Source: Terana coerulea
Lineage: Eukaryota > Basidiomycota > Agaricomycetes > Polyporales > Phanerochaetaceae
Length of the DNA stretch: 64,000 nucleotides
NCBI GenBank assembly: GCA_024811115.1
Contig: JAKOGH010001116.1
Location: forward strand, 1 to 64,000
Direction of reading: 5' to 3'
In this document: one piece after another, positions 21,766-33,725 of the stretch
Numbering within the stretch: position 1 is the first letter of the stretch
How the letters are laid out: each line of letters opens with the position of its first letter
Notes under the pieces: generated by a model
Told to the model about the DNA's origin: nothing
Seen by the model: only the letters and a program-made list of their open reading frames with translations
The model's database searches: none
Position numbers and translations under genes: made by a program

Positions 21766-24172
21766 ATGCCGGTACCAGAATGGACGATCGTGGACTTCAT
21801 CCACAGGGGTTATTGGTGGACGAACCCAGGTGTGTCTCGCATGATGTGTGTCCCCAAGTGTCTTGCTCAACGCGACGGACGGCAGGTATAAGGCTCCTCA
21901 ACATACTCCTCATCATCCCACTCTTGGCGGCCCCAATGAATGGCTTCGACTCCTCTCTGGTCAACGGTGCGCGTGTTGCCACATATTTCAGGCCTTTGCT
22001 AAATGTCATACGCTGCAGGACTCCAAATTCTGCCTGCCTGGCAACAGTTCTTCAATAACCCCAACGGCAAAGCGCTCGGTCTCATCAGTGCAGCGCAGGT
22101 CATCGGATCCGTCGTGGTCTGTCCTTCGCCTTCGCCCCCGTAGATCTTGAACCTCATGCACGCTTGTTACAGGCCCTTCCAATAACACCATACATTTCGG
22201 ACAGTGTTGGAAGACGGCCCGACCCTGTTCATCGGCGCTTGCATCATGCTTGCGGGGGCAGCGGTACAAGCCGCTGCGATGGACATTGCAACGTTCATCG
22301 GAGCTCGAGGGATGAGTGCGTAGTCCCCATCTGGTTCTGATTGGGCAGCGCTGAGCTCACCTGGGCGCATACAGTCGGCTTTGGTCTGTCGTTCGGCCTT
22401 AACGCCGCTCCGCTGTTAATCACGGAGCTGGCGTATCCCACCAGGCACGTCCCACCGTCCGCATTTGCCAAGCTCCCGCTATGAACTCATATCTCCCATC
22501 AGCGTGGCAAGCTGACCTCGATGTACAATTCGTCCTGGTACATCGGCAGCATCATATGTGAGAACCCTCCGCGCGGATAATCGTATAGCCTAGGCCATGC
22601 TCACCATGCCCCTATAGCCGCGTGGGCTGTGTTCGGCGCGTACAACGGCGCGGCGGGTTCGACTTGGTCGTGGCGGATACCGACTCTCGTCCAGGCACTG
22701 GCGCCGCTCCTGCAGATACTGCTCATATGGTGAATACGCCCGCGCCTGCACATGCTCGATCTCTGTTGCTGAATGTGTGTTTGATTAGGTTCGTCCCAGA
22801 AAGCCCGCGTTTTCTGGTGTCAAAGGGCAGAGTGCGTCCAATCAGCTTTTTGTTTTTGTTTTCGCCCGCGGCAGCCTGATTGACCGGTATTCGTCTCTTC
22901 CCAGGAGTCAGAGGCTGCGCGCGTCCTCGCACGCTTCCACGCGTCCGGCCACGACGAGCGCGACCCACTCATCATCTTCGAGATGGCGCAGATCCGGCAC
23001 GCGCTGCACCTCGAGAAGCAGGCGTCCCAGGAAGTCCGCTGGAGCACGCTCTTCGCGACGCCCGGGAACCGCAAGCGGATGCGGATCATCATCGCGCTCG
23101 CGCTCTTCTCGCAGTGGAGCGGGAACGGCCTGGTGTCGTACTACATCAACCTCATCTTGGAGGGTACGCCCGGCGGCGAGGACGCGTCTGGGTCGCACGC
23201 TGATTGCGCTCTGCAGGGATTGGCTTCACCGAGCCGAAAACGAAGGCTGCTATCAACGGCGGCCTGCATATATGGAACCTGATTGCTGCCATGTCGGGTG
23301 CACTCCTTGTCGATCGCGTTGGCCGAAGAACACTGTTCATCACGTCGAATGTTGGCATGCTGATTGGTACGCCGTTTCGCTGTCACTGCGACATTTATTC
23401 TCATGCTGTACATGGTAGTTTTCGGTTGCTGGACGTTAACTACCGCTCTCTTTCACGAATTCCACAATCAGGCCGCTGCAAAGGTGCGCTCAACCTCATA
23501 TCCCCTGGGCTCCCACAGAATCTGACGTCTTATACTTTTAGCGACCCTTCCATTCATTTTCATCTTCTATCTTTTCTACGACATAGCATACACTCCGATG
23601 ATTGTTGCATATACTTTGGAGATCCTCCCGTTTAATATTCGCGCCAGAGGGTTCGCAATCATGGTGCGTGTGGTGATACCTCAGCACATGTGCAGGCACT
23701 CAAGGATACCGCAGAACGGCGTCCTGTCCCTCACGCTCGCGTTCAACCAATTCGTGAACCCATGGGCGCTCGACGCCCTCGGGTGGAAATACGTGCGTCC
23801 TCCACTCCGCATCTACCGTCCGCCACGGCTTACACATCTTATGCCCAGTATCTCGTGTATTGCGGATGGCTAATTGTCGAGCTCGTCTTCGTCGTCGTCT
23901 CCATCGTCGAGACGCGCGGGCGCACGCTTGAGGAGACCGCCGCGCTCTTCGACGGCGAGCAGGCGCCGCAGGACCTCACGCAGCGCGGCGGCGACGCCGC
24001 GACGACGGGGATGGGCCGCACGACGGTCGAGCTCCGCGCCGCGCCGGCGCACGGGAGCAGCGCGGACGAGCTCTCGCTCAGCGACCTGCCGGTGCACACG
24101 CCCGAGTGGAAGGACGAACGGGAGCTGTACCCGCTCGAGGAGCGCGTCGTGGCGACGCGGCGGAGCGTGTGA
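21766..24172 (+). CDS. MFS sugar transporter (lactose permease / hexose transporter type)
   Basis: Fourteen exons: 21766-21829, 21886-21966, 22019-22139, 22173-22315, 22375-22448, 22503-22557, 22618-22729, 22789-22831, 22905-23163, 23217-23366, 23419-23483, 23542-23663, 23715-23792, 23849-24172; about 563 residues. Sugar-porter signatures are present: NGFDSSLVNGLQ in TM1, GRR after TM2, ITELAYPT then RGKLTSMYNSSWYIGS, VPESPRFLVSKGR, DRVGRRTLF, and ETRGRTLEE after TM12. It should move a mono- or disaccharide with protons across the plasma membrane. Three one-base breaks are inferred: -1 near 22113-22118, +1 at 22216-22221 (GGCCC just after GRR), and -1 at the 23484-23541 splice junction. The net length agrees (-1). 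Confidence 0.88.
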
Positions 24173-24352
24173 CCTAAAAACCAAAATATACCCCATGTGC
24201 GCGTATGTCGTGTAGTCTATTCTTTTAGGGTATCAGAACTTAGTCTATGTAGCTTGTACGGGTGTAACATCAAATGTAAAGCAAGACCAAAACCTTGAGG
24301 CGTCGATGCGTGCGTCTGAGGCATCGAGGGCGCTCCGAGATCGCGTCTCCGG

Positions 24353-26896
24353 TTAATTATGCGTCGGCACCCAGACCTCCAGGCCGCCTCGCGGGCAAGT
24401 GAATGCGCCCCAGCCGTCCGCGTTAACGTCGATATTACCCGTGCGACCCTGCAGTGCCGAGCGGTGCGTCTTGCCCGCGTTCTTCTGTGTGACGGCGTAA
24501 GCAGCGGAAATTTGAAACGGCACCGGACGGCCGGGAACGTGAACCTTGTACGCACCTTTCCGACGTTCATGCGAACGGTGTGCGATGAACTCTCGCTGGA
24601 GGCGCCGTGTGCCCGATCGATGAGAACCGGGTATTGAATGGACATGAAGAGGAATTTGAAGACATACCTGTCGACGTCATCTGCATTGCTGATGAGCACT
24701 GCGCATCCGTCATGCGTCCCTTCGCCCTCTCTGACCCATCCGATGCAGTTCCGCTCCTGGAAACAGTCTCTCTGGAGCCCGTAGGCGAACTTTTTCCGTG
24801 CGTGGAGGAGTTCCTTCAGGCCGACCGAGATTTTCTCGTCGTAGCATTCGTCGTTGGGGTACAAGTCTCCGTAAAAGGCGCAGCTGGAACGCGTTCAATA
24901 ACACGTCAGAGGGAGAAAGGCCGAAGGAGACTCACGGGTGGCCGTCCCGCCTGAGCAAAATCAACGCGTACGCTTGCAGTTTGAAACGGCCGTCCACCCA
25001 GCTTTCAAGGGTTTGTCCAATTTGCTGAGGCGAGAGGGGTCACGATATGAACGCACGGCAAATGTCAAGAGGCTTACCGTACTGTAGAGTTAATCAGCAT
25101 GTGGCGCAACATGAAGTCAAGGAATTATGCCCACTCGTGATTATCAACGAAAGTCACCGCATCTCCCGGTCGCATGCTGACAACAGTGTTTTCTAGGATC
25201 GTACGCAGGTCGTACTTCGATCCTGCTTTGCTCGCATCATGTAACCGGTAGTGAAGCGGCACATCGAAGAACGAAAGCTACAGAGGGACAGTTTCAGCGT
25301 AAGGGTTCGCCATGACAAAGCCAAGTCTTACAAGGCCTTCGAACGTGCGGATGTACGGCTTGATCAGGCTCAAGCTGTACAGCGTTCAACACACGGCTCC
25401 GCGGATAGCCCAAGCCGTGCTCACTTTGCAGACCAATATTCGGCGACGGCGAACATGTTCTCTCGGCCGGGCACCTCGCGGGCAAACTTGAGCTGCAAAA
25501 AATTAGCCCGACGAACCATTCACACACCAAAGTATCGCGCTTACAAATGTAAGCAAGAACCGCCGGTCCATATGCTTGATAGCGTCGAGGCGAAACCCCA
25601 TTCCGCCCGTTGTCTAGCGAGAAGTAAGGATATCAAACATGTACCAAGGAGAGCCACATAGTCAATTCACTGACCTCCAGTACCCACTTACTCCACGCCA
25701 ATAAATCCTTCTGGACGTCAGGATGGGTATGATCAATCTTGAAAGCCTCTGTAAGTAAATGTAGTATATTGCGATAGATTAATAGAGACGCACATCTACA
25801 CCAAGGAGGTAGTCATAGTTGCCAAACTCCTTGTCGACGTGTTGGGACCAGCCCTTGTGTCTATCGCTCACAATGCGGAATATTTCGTTTGTCTTCGTCT
25901 TGTGGTTCCAGTCGATGCCTGAGAATTGGAGGTGGTTAGGAACGTAGCTGACTCCGGGAGTGTGCCTCGGACATACCTGTAAAGTGCTGGTGGGTCCATC
26001 TCAAGTCGCTGTACTGCGGGAGGTCAGCACAGTTCTGCAAGCTGCATATTCGGAGGGCACCACCTGTCCCGCACGACCTGTGAAATCAAACGCGGTCCAA
26101 GCCTGCGCTGCCATCAGTCTCCAGCTTCGGCGCCCACGAAGCGGTAAGGCATAGGAATGCTCACCTCTATTTCTCGTATTGAACCTACTTCCTTTAGTCG
26201 ATTTTTCGGATCGACAGGAACAGCCTTAAAATGCTCAGTTCGATCAGCACCTAGCTTGTGCTGGGGGCATAATTGAGATGACAGGATCGTGAGCCGCAGA
26301 TGCCAAGCGTACGTTCAGGACCGCGTCGATGAGCACGTCGATGCCGTGCGCTTTCGCTGTCGCGATGGCATTCAAGAGTTCGTCTTTGGTGCCCCATCGC
26401 GTGGCAACGGTTCCTTTCTGTTCGAACTCGCCGAGGTCCCACTGTGGTTATTTTGTTCAGAGTATGATCAGACGCTTCAAAGGGGATACCGGTAAGGACT
26501 CACTAGGTCATAAGCATCGTATCCTTGGCCTTCCTATCTCAGATATTAGACGTAACCGCATGATACACATGAAGACATACCTTTCTCATAGCTTTGTTTG
26601 GTGGAGGTAACCAGACTTGAGTCACCCCGAGATCGACAAGAGTAGGTACTTGGTTCTCGAAGTGCCTCCACCAGCTCATATCGGGATGCTTACAGTCCCA
26701 GGTGAAGAATTGCACCTGTGAATTATAAAAGCAGTTCAAATCTCATGCTACACTGTTATGTGTAAACCATGCTTACCATCAGCGGATTATTAGGATGTCC
26801 TTCTGGGCCTCTACGCATCTTGGGCAGCGAAGGTGAAGGATAAGGCTGAAGCACTTGCAGCCATTCACGCAGCAGGTCGAAGAGATTCAACAGCAT
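24353..26896 (-). CDS. intracellular GH13 alpha-amylase
   Basis: Eighteen exons, 523 residues, all in phase: 26896-26777, 26715-26581, 26533-26504, 26441-26313, 26260-26165, 26102-26064, 26013-25977, 25918-25794, 25737-25675, 25613-25545, 25492-25425, 25374-25332, 25277-25135, 25081-25078, 25024-24936, 24883-24668, 24589-24556, 24484-24353. Conserved GH13 regions: DAVLNHK (I), GFRLDAIKHM (II, nucleophile Asp), VAEYW (III, acid/base Glu), TFVDNHDT (IV). Region IV is completed by the 4-nt exon 25078-25081. No signal peptide is seen (start MLLNLFDLLREW), so a cytosolic enzyme is likely, as for the bacterial-type fungal amylases thought to act on storage glucan or on precursors of wall alpha-glucan. 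The transporter ends 180 bp away, tail to tail. Confidence 0.92.
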
Positions 26897-27586
26897 GACA
26901 CCTTGTGAAAACAAACGTAACAACGGGAGACGGTTGACGACAAATCTCAAGGTGGATCTGTTCCGCCGCAGTTCTGCGCTGGCAGACGTCAGACAAACAA
27001 ACGTTCATGCGAGGGGCAAGTGCCACTTCAGGATCAAACGTGCGGAGTCGGAGTCTTTCACTTTAACACTCCGACGAGGGAGCGTATATAAGGCGCTTAG
27101 CGGCGACTCCCTCTTCAATGCTGCGACCACCCGCATTCTCGCGTCTCTATGTCGGCGTTTTGTTTGACAATGGGGCCGCGGGTAAATGCCCTCGTCAGAG
27201 GAGAGGTGGTGGTGAATGAAAAGCCGACTTAATCGCTCTGTTCACGATATTAACCACGGAGAATGGAGTTTCATGATTAGGCGATATTCCTACCCCATAT
27301 TTGTACCTACTGTACTTACCATCAATCCAAGACACTGTTGTTTCATGTCTACGACTTCATAATGTTCCTGGCTGCTCGCCTATCCGAACCTCGTCCACTT
27401 CGTATCTGACAATATGAAGTTTGTAAATCGACGTGGCAGCAGCAGAAATTTTTGGGACGCCGTGCGCTTAGCGCAAGCGCCACCAAGCTGCTGACCAAAC
27501 AGAGCCAAGCAACACGGTGCAACGCGCCTGTTTATTGCACGCGTCCGAGTCTTTGCCCGCCCCCAGCTCCTGTTCCGTTTTTGACA
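26897..27586. other. divergent promoter region
   Basis: Between the amylase start (minus) and RNase H2 start (plus). Contains a GTATATAAGG element at about 27083-27093, readable as a TATA box in either direction and about 190 bp from the amylase ATG. No coding exon. Confidence 0.4.
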
Positions 27587-28773
27587 ATGCCACCTTCGCA
27601 AGTCGAGGATATTCAACAGGTTGTCGGCGTTCCGTCGATTGCGGACCCTTCTTCGCCGTTAACGGCGTCCTACACCTACCACTCGCCAAAACCCACAGCG
27701 AAGGGCCCGTACATCCTGGGCGTGGATGAGGCAGGACGAGGTCCTGTGCTGGGACCGATGGTGTACGGCGTCGCATACTGTCCAGCTTCGTGGGAGGAAG
27801 ACTTGGATCAACTTGGATTTGCGGGTGAGCTCCTCTCTGTGTAAAGTCAGACTACGAGACTTAGTAGAAAGACAGATTCGAAGACTCTGAATGCGGGGAT
27901 ACGATCGTCTCTCTTAGACACGCTCTGCTCTGACCCAACGAATCTTGGATGGTCAGTTCGAGTACTTGCGTAAGCATCATTTAAGCCTCTACCCACCACT
28001 CTAAGTCGACTCTTCAACACCACTCACCATAGACCACAAGCAATCTCAAGCGGCATGCTGCGTCGGCCGCCAACGAACCTCAACCGGCAGTCCGAAGACG
28101 CCACCATCCTCCCTCATCCGCGAGGTACTTGCAAGCGGCCTCGCGCTCTCGCACGTGTACGTCGACGCACTCGGGCCAACCAAGGCCTGGGAGAGAACCT
28201 CTCGCGGACGTTTCCCGGCGTCGGCTTCACCGTCACCGCGAAGGCAGATTCGAAGTTCAAGATCGTCGGCGCGGCGAGCGTCGCGGCCAAGGTGACGCGG
28301 GACGCGTGGATCGAGGGCTGGGTGTTCGAGGAGGCACACGACCCCGCGGGCGAGTCCCTCCCTGGGGCCGTCATAGACGAGAAGCGTTGGGGAGAGGTGA
28401 TTGGGAGCGGATATCCCTCCGGTGCGTAGCTCCTGTGAGTCGTGCAAGAATACGACTGACGATCTGTGTGGTCATGTAGATCCCAAGACGCAAGCGTGGA
28501 TCAAGTCCTCGCTTGAACCGACCTTCGGTTACCCTTCGCTTGTGCGGTTCTCATGGACAACGGTTAAAGTCGTCCTAGAGAAAGACGGCCATCCGGTTCA
28601 ATGGTGAGGCCGAATGCTGGTACCGTTCACATCGAGCCATCTGAACGCTCTCTCGCAGGACGGACGAAGGACAAGCATCCCTCACAAAAGCCTTTGAAAG
28701 CGCAAAGGGACGGGACAAAGACCGCAGCGCTCTCGCAAGGGACCTTAGTATTAAGAGCGTCGGGATCCTATGA
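27587..28773 (+). CDS. RNH201: RNase H2 catalytic subunit (RNase HII type)
   Basis: Exons: 27587-27824, 27876-27969, 28033-28421, 28480-28603, 28659-28773; 320 codons. The first catalytic pair is clear in [18 protein letters not shown], followed by [18 protein letters not shown], and the basic helix [20 protein letters not shown]. The C-terminal part is typical ([30 protein letters not shown]). It removes ribonucleotides and RNA primers from DNA in the nucleus. Between about 28107 and 28195 the expected strand [18 protein letters not shown], holding the third catalytic Asp, is encoded in the +1 frame. An extra base near 28107-28113 and a missing base near 28190-28198 compensate. The long open frame therefore stays continuous while reading a nonsense segment. 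Confidence 0.88.
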
Positions 28774-28923
28774 TTCCCATTATTCGCACCCAGCACGGAA
28801 CATTTGTACACCACACATGTATTGTATACCATACTGATACGATACCCCGCATACAATCACAAAAGCTTACACGACCAGAACGTTCAGAACACATCCGTAT
28901 GCAACAGCGCAGTATTCTGCCAC

Positions 28924-31821
28924 CTACCGCCTCTTGGGCGGCGGCGTCCCGGACAGCATCTCCTCGCCCGCCTTGCGCTTGTTCAAGCCAATCACGACCT
29001 TGGTGCGATCCGCGGGGACAGGCGTGCCGGCCGCGCGTGGGGAGTCGACCTCGACCATCGTGGAGGAGATCCTAGAGAAGCCGGGGCGGGGCGCCGGTGA
29101 CGCGCTAGACGAGCCGAGGGCGGACGTGGGCCCAGGGCTGCCATTGTACGACGCGGGGGCGGGCAGGGTGATAAAGCCCGTCGAGTCCGTTTGCGGCTCT
29201 GCCTTGTCCTTGCCCTTCTTCTTGTTCTTCTTCTCTGTCTTGCCCTTCGATAACGAGGGCGCGTCGAGGAACTCTGCGGCTTGTGGTACAGCACTGAGGG
29301 AAAATAGATAGTCAGGACATGCAGCCCATAAATAGATTGTAATACATACCCTCTGTTACCCACAGACAACACGAAGTGCGCCTGCCCCGCCTTCTCCTGA
29401 CGGATCTGGAACGCCTGGTTCATGCTGAGCGGCGTGTCTCCGCTCGCCATCGCCTCCTTCTTCCGCTCCTCCGCAATCTTTTTCAGCCGTTTCTCCGTCT
29501 TCATCCGCCCCGAGCCCTTGCCGTGGAACTTGTGCGAGAGCGCCTTCCACGCCTCCTTCGGCGTCAGCTCGCGCCCGAACTCGTCGTAGTACTTGATCTC
29601 CACGTCCGGCTTGTAGTGCTTGTACGCCTCGAGGTTCTGGCGCGCATCCTGCTGCTCGCGCACGCGGTTCTCGTACTCGCGCGTCGCCTGGTCCTTGTTC
29701 CCGCCGCGCGTCCGCGCGCGGTCGAGCTCACGCTGCGCGACCATCCGCCGGTAGTCCGCGAGCCACAGGTCCCGCTGCAGCTGCACCTTCTCGCGCTCCT
29801 GCTGGTCAGAGCCCGCCGCGGCCAACACGCCCTGGGTGCGCAAGATACTCAGTGTTGCGGCCATACCGGAGCTGAATGTCTTCTCGCCGGCCGTGCCGAC
29901 AGGAATATCTCCGTTCGCCTCAGCCTGTTCCGCAGCTTCTTGCTCCTTGATGGCATTCTCGATGGCGTGTAGGATGGCTTCCTCGTCTTCTTCCTCCTTT
30001 ACGACAACTTCGCCAGCTTCCAATTCCTCCTCCTCCCCATCCTCCCCTTCTTTCATCTCGACATCCTTTGGTGGTTCTGTAGGTTGACGAGGCATACCAC
30101 GCGACAGTGATGGCTCAGCTGGTGGTTCCTGCTTCACCGCAACGGGATCATAGGTGACTGCACGAACGAACTCAGAGGTCTCGTCAAAAACAAGCCCGTT
30201 ATCTACCTCAGGGTCATCGTCGACATTTATCACATCGCCGTTGGCAGGAGTAGCCCTCTCCCGCTCTTCCGCGACTGAAAGAACGGATATCAGCCTTCAT
30301 GTACACGACCAGAAACTTTATACTCACTTCTTCTGGCCACTTCTTCTGGTGAAAGCTTCTTGGGTCTCTGCGTTTTCGCCCGGCGGGAGCGCGCAAGCGC
30401 GGCCTGCAACTCGTCATCATCTACGAAATTGGTGTCCAGATTGCGTTGCCGAGGCACGATGGGTTTCTCGTCTACCTCCATTGCATTAGGCTCTGCCTTT
30501 ACGTCGTCTTCATCGGCAACATCGGCTTTGCGACGAGATGGCCGCTTCTTCTTGGTCTGGAAGAGAGCACGCAGATAAGTATGATGAATGCTGGGAGGGA
30601 AGTCGCCACAAACTTTGGGCTTCTTGAAACCAACGTCGCCTTCTTTCAGGTAGTCGGACATCTCGATGTTCTCTACAGCGGATATCAGCGCCATCAATAA
30701 AACCACACTAGGACTGCACCCACTTTCGTAATCTATTGAGAGCAGCGACTTGTTGACAGAGGACGCCGCCTGCATCTTGTCTTCCCTGGTAATCTTCGAC
30801 GATGTCGATGAACTACCAAGTCGGAAGCCCTACATAGGAAGATGAGAGATATTTTAAAAAGAATTTGAAGAGGACTCACGGGTTCCTCAGGACCATCTAA
30901 GAGCTCATCATACTTTGGCCAGCACTGAGCGCTGCATCCCTTCTCGCCCAGCAACGAATTCATCGTCGTCGTAGCCGGTGTAGTCTCGTCTTTTGACCTT
31001 CAACTCGTTGTTCTTTTTGTACGCTCGTCCTCGGCCATGTTGACATTCTGAAGCTCATCCTCTGCGGAAAATATGATCAATAAGAAGCGCAGCAACATGC
31101 AACATAAACCTACCTTCGTTCTCGAGGATGCGACTGTCTTTGAGCGTAAGTATGCGCTCTTCGCCTTCACCAAGTTCCTCAAAGTCGTGAGTCACCTTCA
31201 GTCCCACGAGGTCCTCTGCCGACTCAGTCAGTAACGCAGAGGACCCAAACTTATAAGTGGCTGAACGCACTTTCGGTATACTCTTCCTGGGTAGCCCTGT
31301 CCATGCTGTCCTGCTCCTGCTGCCGCTTCTTCGCAAGCTCCTTCTCCTTCTTTTAGCCCGCTTGATCCATTTCAGGGTATCGTCTACGTCGCCTTCGGCA
31401 TCACCGAGCGTCGCGCCTTTCAGCTTCGCATTGAGCTCCCGCTTGTTTCTCACCCTAGGTTATACATTGCAAGAGCCGCGTGAGCACGACGTGCGCGTGT
31501 ATGCGTCTGTGCGCCAAGAAGAGGATGCAAGTTTGGCCGCAAGCAGACGAGGAACGGGAATGTACTCACTTTGCTATGCGGTCCTGGACCTCCCTGCGTG
31601 GAACAGGCGGGTTAGTGAGGTGAAGATGCGCATATAGCCACTCAATACACGTACTTTGTCTGTTTGGCCTTCGCCTCTGCTTCGCGTTGCTTTGCATAGT
31701 TGTCTGCAGCCTGCTGCTCCGTATCGTTCGCTGGAGCTTTGTCATCTGTGAGAGGCTTAAGACCCAGAGAGATACGGATTTTGTTGGTCTCCTCCAAGCT
31801 GATACTCTCTTCCATAGACAT
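28924..31821 (-). CDS. SNU66: SNU66/SART1 U4/U6.U5 tri-snRNP protein
   Basis: Exons: 31821-31655, 31593-31570, 31454-31271, 31215-31114, 31061-30880, 30829-30724, 30672-30614, 30556-30328, 30274-29350, 29293-28924; about 782 residues. Landmarks: MEESISLEETNKIRISLGLK at the start, LKVTHDFEELGEGEE, RDYTGYDDDEF, NIEMSDYLKEGDVGFKKP, and the SART1 C-terminal block KDVEIKYYDEFGRELTPKEAW (read as PDVEIKYYDEFGR) then HKFHGKGSGRMKTEKR. The protein bridges U4/U6 and U5 in the tri-snRNP before spliceosome activation. Exon 2 is only 24 nt. Three one-base breaks: -1 at a T4 run (31351-31354), -1 at T5 (31014-31018), +1 at TTT (30915-30918). An optional upstream exon from 31941 could add 15 residues. Confidence 0.92.
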
Positions 31822-32306
31822 ACTGAGCGAGTGTTCTTCTGTGAGTTAACACGGTTAGAATAAGCGTGTAGGGAGGAAGGGACGAAGGAAGGGGGACAGG
31901 TCGCGATGGCTGTGTTCCAAGTCGATGTCGAAGTCGACCATGGTTCCGAGCTCTAGCGCTAAATTGTGATTTAAACCCTAACCTCACCATCCGCAGACAC
32001 TTGCAAGCACAAAGAGCGGTGAGCAACAGTGGACGGCTGAAAATTGTAGTACTGAATTATCTCGACCTATCACAAGGTTCTAGAGTTGGATGAGACATAG
32101 CATTAATCAAGATCTACATATAAGTATTGCTACAGTACATCTAAGTATATGATACACATGAGTGGGGTTGTGAAGTTAAGTTAGGGCATACCGATATTGA
32201 GAGAGGGATGCGGGCTGTAAAATACTGAACAGGAATCTGGGTGGAGATAGAATGTTCCAGAGTGGTGTGCGTCCAAGCGTTGGGGTGAGCAGGACCTCCG
32301 GTGCGT
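31822..32306. other. intergenic
   Basis: Between the SNU66 start and the end of the next minus-strand gene. It may hold an untranslated or short coding first exon of SNU66 (ATG 31941). The AT-rich part at 32040-32170 shows nothing recognisable. Confidence 0.35.
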
Positions 32307-33725
32307 TTATACGGCATGATCAGCTTGGCCTTCTGCGACGTTCTCTTCCTTGTCTACGACCATATGCCAGAGCTCCGGTCCGTCTCGTATCAAGGCCTAA
32401 GATACCGTCAGCCCTTTTAAAAATAACGTTCTGATGATAAAATCTACTGACAATGACGACCTCAACTGCAATGAGAGCAATGATGATCAACTCCATTCGG
32501 TGCCCAGATGTCTACGCATAAATCAAGTCAGAAACTACAACTTGACTAGTAAGACTGTTACGTACCTCCGTCAGCAGTTGGCGGAGCACAGATTGCATCT
32601 ATATTCATATGAGAAAATACGCTAGAGATGAGGTGAGACATCCATACCTCCTGGGCGTAGTCAATCTTCTCATTGACGGATTTAGTACGAGCCTTCATTT
32701 CCAAAGCATTGCTGAGCGAATTGAAGTAGCCTGTGGATAGATTTAGCAGTGAATCTACAAGGGCTCGAAACGAACTTGCCTTCGAGAACCGGCTCAGCCC
32801 AATAAAGATCCGGCGTGTCGTAGAAATTTTCTCTATTCAGCATAAGACCTTGTCTGAATTTCATGAGCTCCCCCAGCTTCTTCACCAGGGCGACGCGTCC
32901 CAAGCCAGGTCGGCCAGTGCGAACGAGTTCGTCCGGAAGTCGGGCCATAGATGTCAGGTACGACTCCAGCGACACTTCGAGCGCAGAAAGAGCAGTTGAT
33001 CGCGACAAGGCTTGTGCAAACGCATAGCGAGCAAGAAGAGTCTCCTGGGGCAAAACAGATGGCGACAGGTTGGCTGGCATGGTCGTATCTGTGTCCGGCG
33101 AAGGCGTTTGACCAAGGATAATCAGGTCACCCTGCAGCCTTGTCTTCCTGTACCGGGTATCAACTGTACTGGCCAAAGGAACTAAGAGGAGAACGTACTC
33201 AGATGGATCCGTCACGAACTCCAGATCTTCCGTCTCAGGGTCGCGTAACGGCGTAATCTCTGCCTTCGCCCTTGCAATCACCTCTCTTGCAAAAGTAGTC
33301 GCCTCTTCTTCTCCCAGACCCCAGACAACAATGCTCCCATTCCCGAAAACAAACACTTCGCCCTCCTTGTTATTCACGGTGTATTTTGGCACCCACCATG
33401 AGTCGTGCAAACGGATGGCGGTAGGTGGTAGGAAGCGCGAAAGCTTGTGCAAAGCATATCGTTCTGCGGTAGTCAATGTAAAGATGGTCTGGATAGAACT
33501 TCGAGTAGGTGTTGGGTTCGAACGGATGGGCAGTGAGGCGGACGCAGCCCTCCGTAAAGGCGTGGACGCTTTAGGCTTAACTGGCTTGACAGGCTCTTCC
33601 GTGACAGTCGAGGAATAACGACGAAACGTTGCGGGAGTGCATGACAGCGAAGGGCAGCGTGTAGATATCCGAGCGGAGGTTGGCCTCAGAGAGCGGAGGC
33701 CGCCTCTCAGCACGTTCAAGTTCAT
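32307..33725 (-). CDS. RMND1/DUF155-family mitochondrial protein
   Basis: Exons: 33725-32780, 32730-32648, 32598-32566, 32511-32452, 32396-32307; 403 residues, in phase throughout. The N-terminus is basic and Ser/Arg-rich (MNLNVLRGGLRSLRP), fitting a mitochondrial presequence. The DUF155 core shows VFVFGNGSIVVWGLGEEEA, LARYAFAQALSRSTALSALE, NSLSNALEMKARTKSVNEK and KIDYAQEMQSVLRQLLTE. It ends with a C-terminal membrane segment (MELIIIALIAVEVVIALI) and DGPELWHMV. Family members (RMND1 in animals, Rmd1/Sif2-type proteins in fungi) sit in the mitochondrial inner membrane or at organelle membranes and support mitochondrial translation or meiosis. Intron 1 (32779-32731) has a GC donor. An in-frame ATG at 33770 would lengthen the leader by 15 residues. 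Confidence 0.88.

Noticed and set aside
21351..22058. 235-codon plus-strand frame before the transporter
   Set aside because: It overlaps transporter exons in another frame and is Arg/Pro-rich without motifs.
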